A DNA stretch of 64,000 nt from an uncultured Cetobacterium sp. Lineage in GTDB: Bacteria > Fusobacteriota > Fusobacteriia > Fusobacteriales > Fusobacteriaceae. Location of the stretch: assembly GCF_947072685.1 (NCBI RefSeq), contig NZ_CAMTIK010000005.1, forward strand, positions 1 through 64,000. The letters are read 5' to 3'. Below are positions 34,324-43,704 of this stretch, piece after piece. The stretch's first letter is position 1. Each line of letters opens with the position of its first letter. The notes beneath the pieces were generated by a model, which had not been told where the DNA came from, searched no databases, and was given only the letters and a program-made list of their open reading frames with translations. The position numbers were made by a program, and so were the translations under genes.

Positions 34324-34940
34324 AAAGAATAATAGGAATGTTGTTTATAATTTTTAATATATGTGCTCTAGCGGATCAAAGACCTCCGTATATCCAGACA
34401 TTGGAGAGTCAAATATCAAGAGAGGATGACAGAGATAAGGCTGCTGTCATTATAAAAGAGTATGAAAAATATTTTAAAAGTTATTTAAATTCAATGAGTG
34501 GAAATGAAAGTGGTATATTTTATCTGGGAGACCAATATTTTAGAAATAGAAAGTATGAGAGAGCAGCTCAAATATTTAGTAGTAATATTGATAGCTCAAG
34601 AAATATATTTGGAGCAGCAACATCATATAGATTTATAGGTGATTATAATAAAGCTGTGGATTTTTATAGTGTTGCAATAAGTTTAGAGCCCACAATGAAA
34701 GAAGCTTATCTAGGAAGAGGATTGGCATATAGGAATTTAGGAAGATATAATAAAGCCATAGATGATATTCAAGTATATATGAACTATGCACCATCAGTAG
34801 ATGGGTTTTTAGCTTTAGGAGACATATATTTAGCTGAAAAAAAAATTGATATGGCCAGAGAAATTCTTCAAGAAGGAAGAAGACTTTTTCCCCAGTCAAA
34901 AGAGATTAGTGCTATGCTAACATCAACATATTCGAGATAA
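34320..34940 (+). CDS. Exported tetratricopeptide-repeat protein
   Basis: A signal peptide (hydrophobic stretch to about residue 18, then DQRPPY) precedes TPR-like helix pairs: FYLGDQYFRNRKYERAAQIF, then AATSYRFIGDYNKAVDFY, AYLGRGLAYRNLGRYNKAI and FLALGDIYLAEKKIDMAREI. There is no lipobox cysteine, so it is probably periplasmic or membrane-anchored by the signal. TPR proteins act as docking partners; no enzymatic function is visible. Overlap with xseA by four bases and a six-base gap before the dprA GTG/ATG region place it firmly in the uvrB-xseA-dprA operon. Confidence 0.8.
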   Translation: MKRIIGMLFIIFNICALADQRPPYIQTLESQISREDDRDKAAVIIKEYEKYFKSYLNSMSGNESGIFYLGDQYFRNRKYERAAQIFSSNIDSSRNIFGAATSYRFIGDYNKAVDFYSVAISLEPTMKEAYLGRGLAYRNLGRYNKAIDDIQVYMNYAPSVDGFLALGDIYLAEKKIDMAREILQEGRRLFPQSKEISAMLTSTYSR

Positions 34941-34952
34941 AGGAGTGTGGTT

Positions 34953-36020
34953 ATGGGGTGGTATCGTCTAAAATTGAATGGACTTAAAAGCAGTAAGATA
35001 AGAGTTTTGATGTTAAACTATCGAAGATATAAAGAGTTGCTTATTGAAGATACAGAAGTCTTAAAAGAGAAGTTTAATTTTGATGATGAGGATATTAAAA
35101 TAATTCAAAGGTCGATAGAGTGCCAAAAATATATAGATTTTCTGGAATATTTGGAAAGAAATAGGATAGGAATAATCGATATGAACGATTATCGATATCC
35201 AGAACTTTTGAAAAATATATCTAAACCTCCTATATTTATTTTTTTTAAAGGGGACATCAATCTTTTAGAAAAAGAGCGAATGATATCTATTGTGGGAACA
35301 AGAAGAGCGACTAAATATGGCGAGGGCTGTGTGAGCCAAATATTGAAAGATTTGGTTGAAGCGGATGTGGTAGTAGTCAGTGGGTTAGCTTTAGGGATAG
35401 ATACAATAGCACATCAAGAAACTCTAGAGCTAAAAGGAAAAACGATAGCTGTGTTAGGATGTGGAATAGATATAATTTATCCGAAAGGAAATATAGGCTT
35501 AAGAAGAAATATTGAGAAGTATGGACTTGTAATTTCAGAGTTCCCTTTAGGAACTAAACCTTCACCTCAAAATTTTCCTATAAGAAATAGAATAATATCA
35601 GGTTTGTCAAAGGGTGTGCTTTTGATTGAGAGCGCCTTAAAAGGAGGAAGTTTGATAACAGCCGGATTGGCACTTGAAGAGGGACGAGATGTTTTTGCAG
35701 TACCAGGAGACATAAGTGCTCCTTTTTCAAAAGGATGCAATTCATTGATAAGAGATTCATTAGCTAAACTGATTATTTCAGGTGAAGATATTTTAAAAGA
35801 GTATCTTTGGTTGAAAAAAACAGAGCTTGGAGAAAATTTAAATAAGCTTATTGGAAAAAAATTAAAAATATATAACATTTTAAAAACAAAAATGCATTTA
35901 GAAGAGATAAAGGAATTAAGTGGCATTGAAACTGGTGAATTGCTGGGTTATTTAATGGAAATGGAGATGGAAAGATATGTTCAAAGTTTACCTGCTGGAT
36001 ACTATAGAAGGCGTGTTTAA
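34953..36020 (+). CDS. dprA: DNA processing protein DprA
   Basis: DprA loads RecA on incoming single-stranded DNA during natural transformation and is also kept in many bacteria not known to be competent. The Rossmann-like core contains SIVGTRRATKYGEG, VSGLALGIDTIAHQ, LGCGIDIIYPKGN, ISEFPLGTKPSPQNFPIRNRII and ESALKGGSLITAGLALEEGR. An N-terminal helical domain and a C-terminal winged-helix (EEIKELSGIETGELLGYLMEME) are both present. The start is ATG 34953, seven bases after AAAGGAG; GTG 34947 is too close. topA follows with its own promoter. Confidence 0.95.
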   Translation: MGWYRLKLNGLKSSKIRVLMLNYRRYKELLIEDTEVLKEKFNFDDEDIKIIQRSIECQKYIDFLEYLERNRIGIIDMNDYRYPELLKNISKPPIFIFFKGDINLLEKERMISIVGTRRATKYGEGCVSQILKDLVEADVVVVSGLALGIDTIAHQETLELKGKTIAVLGCGIDIIYPKGNIGLRRNIEKYGLVISEFPLGTKPSPQNFPIRNRIISGLSKGVLLIESALKGGSLITAGLALEEGRDVFAVPGDISAPFSKGCNSLIRDSLAKLIISGEDILKEYLWLKKTELGENLNKLIGKKLKIYNILKTKMHLEEIKELSGIETGELLGYLMEMEMERYVQSLPAGYYRRRV

Positions 36021-36042
36021 AATGGAAACTTTAGTACGTTAG

Positions 36043-36071
36043 TTGATTTTTTTACCATTTTCTAATATAAT
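36043..36071 (+). promoter_or_regulatory. Promoter of the topA operon
   Basis: TTGATT (36043-36048), exactly 17 bases, then perfect TATAAT (36066-36071). It lies in the 97-base gap between dprA and topA. Confidence 0.8.
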
Positions 36072-36117
36072 TAAGAGCGAATAATGTATATAGAGAAAAA
36101 TTTAGGGGTGAAATATA

Positions 36118-38370
36118 GTGGCGAAAAAAAATTTAGTTATAGTGGAATCTCCTGCAAAAGCAAAAACAATAGAAAAGATTTTGGGTAAAAACTTTCATGT
36201 TACAGCATCTTTTGGTCATGTGAGGGACCTACCTAAAAGTAAAATAGGAGTGGACGTAGAGGATGGATTTAAACCTAGCTACTCTACAATTAGGGGAAAA
36301 GGGGATGTAATAAAAACATTAAAGGATTTGGCAAAAAAATCAGATAAAGTTTATTTAGCATCCGATCCGGATAGAGAAGGGGAAGCCATAGCTTGGCATA
36401 TAGCTCAAACATTAAAATTAGATGCAAATGAATCTAATCGAATAGAGTTTAATGAAATAACAAATGGAGCTATACGTGAAGCTATAAAAAATCCAAGAAA
36501 AGTGGATGTAAACAGAGTAAATGCCCAACAAGCAAGAAGAATATTGGATAGACTTGTAGGATATGAAATAAGTCCGCTTTTATGGAAAACAATATCCTCA
36601 AATACAAGTGCTGGAAGGGTTCAATCGGTTGCTTTGAAATTGATATGTGATTTAGAAGATAAGATTAAAAAATTTATTCCAGAAAAATTTTGGGATATAA
36701 AGGGTGAGTTTGAGAATAAAATGAATCTAGCTCTTTATAAAATAAAAGGAAAAAGATTTGAAAGAGTTGTAGATGAAGATATTGTAAATGATGTTAAATT
36801 AACTTTAAAATCAGAGTACAGTGTGATTGGTTCAAAAGTTACAAAAAAAGTAAAAAATCCACCGTTACCATTAAAAACAAGTACGTTACAGCAACTATCG
36901 TCATCATATCTAGGGTTTTCAGCTTCAAAGACAATGTCTGTAGCTCAAGGACTTTATGAGGGAATGAGTATAGATGGGAATCAAAAAGGACTGATTACTT
37001 ATATGAGAACCGATTCTACAAGAATATCAGACGAAGCAAAAGGTATGGCTCAAAGCTATATAATAGAAACTTTTGGGAATGATTATTTAGGAAAAGAAGC
37101 TGTCAAAAAGAAAAAAGAAGAAAAAATTCAGGATGCTCACGAAGCAGTTAGACCTACGGATATATACTTGACACCAGATAAAATAAAAAAAGAATTGACA
37201 CCAGATCAGTATAAATTGTATAAACTTATTTGGGAGAGATTTATGATTTCTCAATTGGCACCAATGCAATATGAGCAATTTGAAATAGTTGTTGAAAATG
37301 GTGAATATCAATTTAGAGGAACTTTAAATAAAATAATTTTTGACGGATATTACAAAGTGTTTAAAGATGAAGAGGAATTACCTTTAGGAGAGTTTCCAAA
37401 TATAGATGAAGGAGATTTGCTAAAATTAAAAAAATTAAATATAAAAGAAGATTGGACAAAAGCTCCATCGCGATTGACAGAGTCCTCTTTAGTAAAAAAA
37501 TTAGAGGCAGATGGGATTGGGAGACCTTCAACATATGCAGCAATTATTGAAACTTTAAAGAAGAGAGAGTATGTTATTTTAGAGGGCAAAAGTTTTGTAC
37601 CAACAGAGTTAGGGTATGAGGTAAAAACTATTCTTGAGAAAAACTTTAAAGATATTATGGATGTTAAATTTACAGCATCTCTAGAGGATGGATTAGATTT
37701 AGTTGAAGAAGGTGAAAGAAACTGGGTAGAGATTCTAGAGAATTTTTATTCAAAATTGTCAAAAGATTTAGAACTATATAAAGCTAAGGTGGAAGAAGAA
37801 TCAAATAGAATAATCATGTCAGATATGCCTTGTCCATGTGGAACTGGCTTTATGATAATGAAAAATGGTAGATTCGGAAGATATCTATGCTGTAGAAATG
37901 AAGAGTGCAAAGAGAAGTATTCTCTAAAAGGTGTTTTAATATCGTTGGAGGATATAAAAAAAGGAGAAATAAAGGTTAAAGAACTTCTAGAAGAACAAAT
38001 TAGAGTTAAACAGGGGAAAATGACTGATGTAAGCTTGAGTAATGGAACTAAACTCCTTTTAAAATTGGGTAGATTTGGTAGCTATTTAGAGAGTGAAAAC
38101 TTTAAAGAGGACAATGAGAGAGTTTCTTTACCAGGTGAGGTAAAAAAATTATTAGTGAACGGATCAATTGAAGAGAAAGATGGAGTAGTTCAATTGAAAT
38201 GGATAATGGATAAAATTGAAAAAGAAGAAGAGGAAATTTTGAAAAATGCCGGTAACTGTGAAAAATGTGGTAAACCATTTAAAATAGGAAGAGGAAGATG
38301 GGGTAAATTTTTAGCATGTACAGGATATCCAGAATGTAAAAACATAAAAAAATTAGATAAAAAAGACTAA
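36118..38370 (+). CDS. topA: DNA topoisomerase I
   Basis: This type IA enzyme relaxes negative supercoils through a transient 5'-phosphotyrosine. An N-terminal Toprim domain (VESPAKAKTIEKILG; ASDPDREGEAIAWH) is followed by the strand-passage gate with the active-site tyrosine Y295 in LITYMRTDSTRIS. At the C-terminus there are two zinc-ribbon modules, one from CPCGTGFMIMKNGRFGRYL and one from CEKCGKPFKIGRGRWGKFL. The GTG start follows AGGGGTG. It leads topA-trmFO-xer-yqeH, an order shared with Firmicutes (topA-gid-codV), apart from the loss of hslVU and codY. Confidence 0.97.
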   Translation: MAKKNLVIVESPAKAKTIEKILGKNFHVTASFGHVRDLPKSKIGVDVEDGFKPSYSTIRGKGDVIKTLKDLAKKSDKVYLASDPDREGEAIAWHIAQTLKLDANESNRIEFNEITNGAIREAIKNPRKVDVNRVNAQQARRILDRLVGYEISPLLWKTISSNTSAGRVQSVALKLICDLEDKIKKFIPEKFWDIKGEFENKMNLALYKIKGKRFERVVDEDIVNDVKLTLKSEYSVIGSKVTKKVKNPPLPLKTSTLQQLSSSYLGFSASKTMSVAQGLYEGMSIDGNQKGLITYMRTDSTRISDEAKGMAQSYIIETFGNDYLGKEAVKKKKEEKIQDAHEAVRPTDIYLTPDKIKKELTPDQYKLYKLIWERFMISQLAPMQYEQFEIVVENGEYQFRGTLNKIIFDGYYKVFKDEEELPLGEFPNIDEGDLLKLKKLNIKEDWTKAPSRLTESSLVKKLEADGIGRPSTYAAIIETLKKREYVILEGKSFVPTELGYEVKTILEKNFKDIMDVKFTASLEDGLDLVEEGERNWVEILENFYSKLSKDLELYKAKVEEESNRIIMSDMPCPCGTGFMIMKNGRFGRYLCCRNEECKEKYSLKGVLISLEDIKKGEIKVKELLEEQIRVKQGKMTDVSLSNGTKLLLKLGRFGSYLESENFKEDNERVSLPGEVKKLLVNGSIEEKDGVVQLKWIMDKIEKEEEEILKNAGNCEKCGKPFKIGRGRWGKFLACTGYPECKNIKKLDKKD

Positions 38371-38400
38371 AAGGACTCGCCTTTTTGGGCGAGACTTTTG
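38367..38400 (+). terminator. Hairpin between topA and trmFO
   Basis: AAAAG-GA-CTCGCC pairs with GGCGAG-A-CTTTT around a T loop. It may attenuate read-through into trmFO. Confidence 0.6.
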
Positions 38401-38424
38401 TGTGTAATTTAAAAGGAGTTATTG

Positions 38425-39735
38425 ATGATAAAGAAAGAAGTAGTGGTAATCGGTGCTGGTTTAGCGGGAGCTGAAGCAGCTTATCAATTAGCAAAGAATG
38501 GTATAAAGGTAAAGTTATATGAGATGAGACCTAAAGTTAGTACAGAAGCTCACAAAAGTGAGAAATTTGCAGAATTAGTTTGCAGTAATTCTTTGGGTGG
38601 AGATCATTTGGGGAATGCCTCAGGACTTATGAAAGAGGAACTAAGAAGAATGGGTTCACTTCTTATAGAGGTGGCAGATGCAACGAAAGTTCCAGCAGGG
38701 CAAGCTCTGGCAGTGGATAGAGAAGGGTTTTCTCAAATAATAACAGAGAGATTATATTCTATGGAAAATATAGAAATAATTAATGAGGAACTAAAAGAGA
38801 TACCAAAAGATAAGGTAGTTTTAATAGCTAGTGGACCCTTAACATCAGAAGCTTTATCCAAAAATATAGCACAGATATTGGATCAAGAGTATTTATACTT
38901 TTATGATGCAGCAGCTCCAATAGTAACTCTTGAATCAATAGATAGAGATAAAGTATACTTCCAGTCTAGATATGGAAAAGGAGAAGGAGAGTACATAAAT
39001 TGTCCTATGACAAAAGATGAATATGAAATTTTTTACAACGCATTAATAACAGCGGAAAGAGCCCCTATGAAAAAATTTGAAGAGGAAAAACTATTTGAGG
39101 GATGTATGCCAGTTGAAAGAATAGCTCAAAGAGGAATAAAAACTCTTTTATTTGGTCCATTAAAACCAAAGGGATTAACAAATCCTAAAACGGATAGATG
39201 GGACCATGCAGTTGTACAATTGAGACAAGATGATAAAGATGGAAGATTATATAATCTTGTAGGATTTCAAACAAATCTTAAATGGGGAGAACAAAAAAGA
39301 GTATTTTCTATGATTCCAGGACTTGAGAATGCAGAATTTATAAGATATGGAGTTATGCACAGAAATACATTCATAGATTCGACTAAGCTTTTAACACCGG
39401 CTTTAAATCTAAAAAGTGATGACAATATATATTTTGCAGGTCAAATAACTGGTGGAGAAGGTTATGTTTGTGCAATTGCAACAGGACTTATGGCTGCAAC
39501 AAATATAATTAGAAAATTTGATGGGAAAGATCCTATAATTTTAGATGATAGAAGTTCAATAGGAGCAATTATAAAATACATAACAGAAGAAAAGAAAAAC
39601 TTTCAGCCTATGGGACCAAATTTTGGAATAATTAAATCACTGGATGAAAGAATTAGAGATAAAAAAGAAAAGTACAATAAAATATCAAAAATAGCTTTAG
39701 ATTATCTTGAGGAAAAATTAACTCAAGAGAAATAA
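38425..39735 (+). CDS. trmFO: Methylenetetrahydrofolate-tRNA-(uracil-54-C5)-methyltransferase
   Basis: TrmFO makes ribothymidine at position 54 of tRNA from methylene-THF with reduced FAD. It has the N-terminal FAD dinucleotide motif VVVIGAGLAGAEAAYQLA, then LYEMRP, ELVCSNSLGGDHLGNASGLMKEE, the folate-site region YINCPMTKDEYE, and ITGGEGYVCAIATGLMAA. Length (436) is standard. ATG 38425 follows AAAGGAG; a TTG at 38422 is the first in-frame codon, but less likely. The xer gene follows after 13 bases. Confidence 0.96.
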   Translation: MIKKEVVVIGAGLAGAEAAYQLAKNGIKVKLYEMRPKVSTEAHKSEKFAELVCSNSLGGDHLGNASGLMKEELRRMGSLLIEVADATKVPAGQALAVDREGFSQIITERLYSMENIEIINEELKEIPKDKVVLIASGPLTSEALSKNIAQILDQEYLYFYDAAAPIVTLESIDRDKVYFQSRYGKGEGEYINCPMTKDEYEIFYNALITAERAPMKKFEEEKLFEGCMPVERIAQRGIKTLLFGPLKPKGLTNPKTDRWDHAVVQLRQDDKDGRLYNLVGFQTNLKWGEQKRVFSMIPGLENAEFIRYGVMHRNTFIDSTKLLTPALNLKSDDNIYFAGQITGGEGYVCAIATGLMAATNIIRKFDGKDPIILDDRSSIGAIIKYITEEKKNFQPMGPNFGIIKSLDERIRDKKEKYNKISKIALDYLEEKLTQEK

Positions 39736-39748
39736 AAAGGAGCATATA

Positions 39749-40639
39749 ATGAACGGTCTTAATTTGATGATTCATATAAAAGAGTTTCTTTATCATTGTG
39801 AATTTGCTGAGGGGAAAAGCCTAAACACAATTAAATCTTTAAAAATAGATCTATTTAGATTTAATGAATATATATTGAAGACTAAAAATTTAGAGAAAAT
39901 CTCCGAAATTGATACTTTCAATTTTAGAGAATTTTTAGTAGAGTTACAAAAAGAAAATATAGGTAAAAGATCTCTTAATAGAAAAATATCTTCTATGAGA
40001 TCATTTTTTAAATATTTAAAAGAAACTCAAAAAATTAAAAGAGATCCAACTCAGTTGATTGTGGCACCAAGTTACGATAAAGGGGTGCCAGATGTTCTAA
40101 GTACTGAGGATATAAATGGATTGAGAGAGTCAATAGAAATAAAAAATTACCACAACCTAAGAGATAGGCTAATAGTGGAGTTACTTTACTCAAGTGGAAT
40201 TACCTCACAGGAGCTTTTAGGATTAGGGGAGGAAGTTTTTAATATAGATGAAAGAGAAGTTATAGTGAGCAGTTTTAAAAAATCAAGAGTAGTCTATTTC
40301 AGTGAAAGAACAAGAGAGTATTTTAAAAGATATATAGAGGCTAAAAAAGATAAATTAAAGGAAAAATACAAGAGTGATATACTTTTTGTAAATGGTTCAG
40401 GAACAAGGTTAACAGATAGATCTCTGAGAAGACTTATAGATAGATATGCTATAAGAGCAGGGATTGAAAAAGAGATAAGTCCACATAGTTTTAGACATAC
40501 TTTTGCAGTTCATATGTTGGAACATGGGATGAAAGTGAACCAATTGCAGAAACTATTGGGACATAGTAGTTTAGATTCAACAAAAGTTTATATAGAGGCT
40601 TTAGATAAAAAAAGAAAAAAAGAGATTTTTATAAATTAA
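39749..40639 (+). CDS. Tyrosine recombinase of the XerC/XerD family with an altered catalytic arginine
   Basis: The 296-residue protein has the N-terminal SAM-like core-binding domain (about 7-95) and a C-terminal catalytic domain with HxxR (H246, R249 in SPHSFRHTFAVHML), LLGHSSLDST (H272) and the nucleophile Y281 in TKVYIEAL. The first catalytic arginine, normally in the GLRVSEL motif, is replaced: the sequence reads SSGITSQELLGL, placing Thr152 there. Its position after topA-trmFO is that of xerC (codV) in Firmicutes, so a dimer-resolution role is expected, but activity without Arg-I is doubtful. The gene is otherwise intact, so it is not decaying. Confidence 0.85.
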   Translation: MNGLNLMIHIKEFLYHCEFAEGKSLNTIKSLKIDLFRFNEYILKTKNLEKISEIDTFNFREFLVELQKENIGKRSLNRKISSMRSFFKYLKETQKIKRDPTQLIVAPSYDKGVPDVLSTEDINGLRESIEIKNYHNLRDRLIVELLYSSGITSQELLGLGEEVFNIDEREVIVSSFKKSRVVYFSERTREYFKRYIEAKKDKLKEKYKSDILFVNGSGTRLTDRSLRRLIDRYAIRAGIEKEISPHSFRHTFAVHMLEHGMKVNQLQKLLGHSSLDSTKVYIEALDKKRKKEIFIN

Positions 40640-40685
40640 TAAGGTTATAAATTATTGATATATATTTATATTAAAAGGAGTGTTT

Positions 40686-41795
40686 ATGAGTAAGAAATGT
40701 ATAGGTTGTGGAATAGAACTTCAAGGAGAAAATCCAAACTTTAATGGATATTTACCAACATCGGTTTTAGAAGGACCAAGCAAAGAGTTATTGTGTCAAA
40801 GATGTTTTAAAATAAAAAATTATGGTCAGTATATCCCTACAAAGATGTCAAAGGAAGACTATAAAAATGAAGTTAGAAAGAGTCTTAAAGAAGCAGATGT
40901 AGCGATACCTGTTTTTGATATTATAGACTTTGAAGGTTCTTTTAATGATGAAATTTTAGATATTTTAAGAGAGATGGACTCGATAGTAGTTATAAATAAA
41001 TTGGACTTAATACCGGATCAAAAGCATCCATCAGAAGTTGCGGATTGGGTAAAAAAGAGATTGGCTGAAGAGGGAGTTGCTCCTTTAGATATCGCCATAG
41101 TTAGTTCAAAAAATGGATACGGAATTAATGGTATTTTCAAGAAAGTGAAGCATTTTTATCCTGATGGAGCAACTGCTCTAGTTTTAGGGGTAACAAATGT
41201 TGGAAAATCAAGTATTATAAATAAGTTAATAGGAGCCAAAAGAGTAACAGTTTCTAAGTTTCCAGGAACAACACTTAAAAGTGTAAAGACAGAGATCCCT
41301 TTTTCTAAGATAACACTAATTGATACACCTGGATTAATTCCCGAGGGAAGATTTTCTGATTTTGTGTGCCAAGAGTGTAATCAAACTCTAATTCCTGCAA
41401 ATGAGATATCTAGAAAAACATATAAGGTTCAAAAAGATAGAGTTATTCTAATTGGTGGAATGATTCAAGTCAAAGTTTTAAATGACGATGATTTAAAACC
41501 TATATTTGCATTATACGCCTCAAAAGATGTTACATTCCATGAAACTAATATAGAAAAAGCAAAAGAGTTATTAGAAAAAGCGGATTTTATAACACCACCG
41601 TGTAGCAAATGTAAAGCAGATTTTGATAAAATTGAAAAATCTACAGTTGAGTATACTGTTGAAACAGGAGAAGAGTTAGTTTTTAAAGGACTTGGATGGA
41701 TATCTGTAAAAAGAGGGCCGTTGAAGGTTGAAATATTAGCTCCAAAAGATGGAGATATTATAGTTAGAGACGCCTTCATAAAACCTAAGAGATAA
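40686..41795 (+). CDS. yqeH: Ribosome biogenesis GTPase YqeH
   Basis: A circularly permuted GTPase required for 30S subunit assembly in Bacillus. A zinc finger (C5, C8, C37, C40) comes first. The permuted G motifs follow: NKLDL (G4), SSKNG (G5), then GVTNVGKSSI (G1) and DTPGL (G3). A C-terminal RNA-binding region follows, with another CxxC (PPCSKCKADF). ATG 40686 follows AAAGGAG; the GTG at 40680 is inside the ribosome site. The length, 369 residues, is typical. Confidence 0.94.
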   Translation: MSKKCIGCGIELQGENPNFNGYLPTSVLEGPSKELLCQRCFKIKNYGQYIPTKMSKEDYKNEVRKSLKEADVAIPVFDIIDFEGSFNDEILDILREMDSIVVINKLDLIPDQKHPSEVADWVKKRLAEEGVAPLDIAIVSSKNGYGINGIFKKVKHFYPDGATALVLGVTNVGKSSIINKLIGAKRVTVSKFPGTTLKSVKTEIPFSKITLIDTPGLIPEGRFSDFVCQECNQTLIPANEISRKTYKVQKDRVILIGGMIQVKVLNDDDLKPIFALYASKDVTFHETNIEKAKELLEKADFITPPCSKCKADFDKIEKSTVEYTVETGEELVFKGLGWISVKRGPLKVEILAPKDGDIIVRDAFIKPKR

Positions 41796-41804
41796 GAGGT
41801 AAAT

Positions 41805-42281
41805 ATGACAAAAGAGAGCAAAATAGCTATTATAAATGGAGTTATAAATGTAGCTGTAACAGTTCTTTTTATTTATCTAGCAATGAGAGGAATTGATGAT
41901 TTAACAGGGACATATAAAATTGATGAAACAGTTAGAAATACGAAAGAGTTGAGAATTGCTTTAGAAAAATATTATCAATTGACAGGAAACTATCCAGAGT
42001 TGACTAAATCGGGAGCAAATATAGACTTACACGTCTTAGATTACGTAGATAAAGATGATAGGAAAATATCATTTGCAGAGATATACGGACGAAAAAGTAT
42101 AGCAAAAACTTACGGAAATAACTCATTGATAGCTTCAAATGAGATTTATGATGTTCAAAATTTTAAAAATACAAGTAAAAATGGTGGATGGAATTATAAT
42201 TATTCACAAAAGACAGGGGAGATCCATCCAAACCTTCCCGAAGATATATATGTAGAAAAAGTTAATTGGAATAAACAATAG
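41805..42281 (+). CDS. Membrane-anchored protein with a pseudopilin-like ectodomain, function unknown
   Basis: One N-terminal membrane helix (about residues 8-28, IAIINGVINVAVTVLFIYLA) is followed by TKELRIALEKYYQLTGNYPEL. That helix-plus-YYxxTGxYP pattern resembles the start of the globular part of type II secretion pseudopilins (GspG-like). The prepilin peptidase motif (G-F-T-L-x-E) is missing, and the helix is not of prepilin type, so it would stay as an anchored monomer. GGWNYNYSQKTGEIHPNLP near the C-terminus also recalls pseudopilin ends. It sits between yqeH and an FAD oxidoreductase with short gaps. Function unknown. Confidence 0.7.
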   Translation: MTKESKIAIINGVINVAVTVLFIYLAMRGIDDLTGTYKIDETVRNTKELRIALEKYYQLTGNYPELTKSGANIDLHVLDYVDKDDRKISFAEIYGRKSIAKTYGNNSLIASNEIYDVQNFKNTSKNGGWNYNYSQKTGEIHPNLPEDIYVEKVNWNKQ

Positions 42282-42296
42282 ATGGAGGAATAAAAT

Positions 42297-43691
42297 ATGA
42301 TATACGATATAATTTTCTTAGGTGGAGGGCAAGCTGGGGTATTTGGCGCTTATGAGGCTATTCAAAAAGATAAGAACTTAAAAATTTTGGTTTTAGATAA
42401 GGGTAGAATGCTAACACAAAGAGTTTGTCCTAAAGAAAAATTAGGAGTATGTGTGAAATGTCCAACTTGTGCGATTATTTATGGAGTTTCTGGAGCAGGA
42501 GCATTTTCTGATTCAAAATTTAATATGGATTATAGAGTTGGTGGAGATGTTCACGTTTTAACAGGAAAAGCAATAGTAAATGAGACAATTCAGTATGTTG
42601 CTAATATCTATAAAGAGTTTGGATTTGATGAGAAGCCATCTGGTTTAGAATATAATCAAGTTATGCTGGATATAAAAAAAAGATGTATAGAGAATAACGT
42701 TCAATTGGTTGACACTCCAACAATGCACTTAGGAACTGATGGATCAAGAGAACTTTACACTAAATTGGTAAATTATCTTTTGGAGGTAGGAGTAGAGTTT
42801 ATAACAGAGAGATCAGCAGAAGGATTGATTATCGAAAACTCAGAAATTAAAGGAGTGACAGCAACTAATAAAAAAGGAGAGTTAGAGACATACCTTGGGA
42901 AAAGTGTTGTACTTGGTTTAGGAAGAAGTGGAGCTAAGAAATTGATGGAGATGTGTGAAATTTCAGGAGTTGCTTACGAAACTGGAGCGGTAGATTTGGG
43001 AGTGAGAGTTGAAATTCCTGATTTAGTAATGAAAGATATAAATGAAAACTTCTATGAGGCTAAAATGATTTATCATACAACAAAATATAGAGATAAAATG
43101 AGAACATTCTGCTCAAATCCAAGTGGATTTATTGCTGCTGAAAAGCATAGTGATGATGTGGTTTTAGCAAATGGTCACGCATATAAAGATAAAAAATCTC
43201 AAAATACAAATTTAGCATTACTGTGTACAAAAACGTTCACACAACCGTTTAAACAACCATTTGAATATGCAACTGCAATAGCTAAAATGTCTTCAATGTT
43301 AACTGGAGGGAAAATTTTAGTTCAATCTTATGGTGATTTGAAAGTTGGAAGAAGATCCACTGATGAGACAATAGCTAGATTAAATATAGTGCCAACAACA
43401 GAGGATTATGTTGCAGGAGATATTTCATTAGCTTGTCCAAAAAGAATATTAGATAATATTATTGAATTTATAGAGGTTCATGATAGGATAACACCAGGAT
43501 TTGCATCGAGTGATTTACTTCTATATTTCCCTGAAATAAAGTTTAGAAGTACAAGAATAACAATAGATGGAAATATGGAAACAAATATTAAGGGATTATA
43601 TGCTGCAGGAGATGGTTCAGGATATGGAAGTGGACTTAATATAGCTGCTGTAATGGGGATTTTAGCTGTAAGACATATAATTTCTAAATAA
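42297..43691 (+). CDS. FAD-dependent oxidoreductase (COG2509 type)
   Basis: A 464-residue flavoprotein. It begins with the FAD-binding FLGGGQAGVFGAYEA and has a conserved cysteine region (RVCPKEKLGVCVKCPTC), then YGVSGAGAFSDSKFNMD, GKSVVLGLGRSGAKKLMEM and, near the end, GLYAAGDGSGYGSGLNIAAVMG. This matches the uncharacterised COG2509 dehydrogenases common in anaerobes. The CxxxxxxxCxxC pattern could carry a metal or disulfide. Substrate unknown. It begins 15 bases after the pseudopilin-like gene and ends next to the ftsY ribosome site. Confidence 0.85.
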   Translation: MIYDIIFLGGGQAGVFGAYEAIQKDKNLKILVLDKGRMLTQRVCPKEKLGVCVKCPTCAIIYGVSGAGAFSDSKFNMDYRVGGDVHVLTGKAIVNETIQYVANIYKEFGFDEKPSGLEYNQVMLDIKKRCIENNVQLVDTPTMHLGTDGSRELYTKLVNYLLEVGVEFITERSAEGLIIENSEIKGVTATNKKGELETYLGKSVVLGLGRSGAKKLMEMCEISGVAYETGAVDLGVRVEIPDLVMKDINENFYEAKMIYHTTKYRDKMRTFCSNPSGFIAAEKHSDDVVLANGHAYKDKKSQNTNLALLCTKTFTQPFKQPFEYATAIAKMSSMLTGGKILVQSYGDLKVGRRSTDETIARLNIVPTTEDYVAGDISLACPKRILDNIIEFIEVHDRITPGFASSDLLLYFPEIKFRSTRITIDGNMETNIKGLYAAGDGSGYGSGLNIAAVMGILAVRHIISK

Positions 43692-43704
43692 ATTGGAGGA
43701 AACA

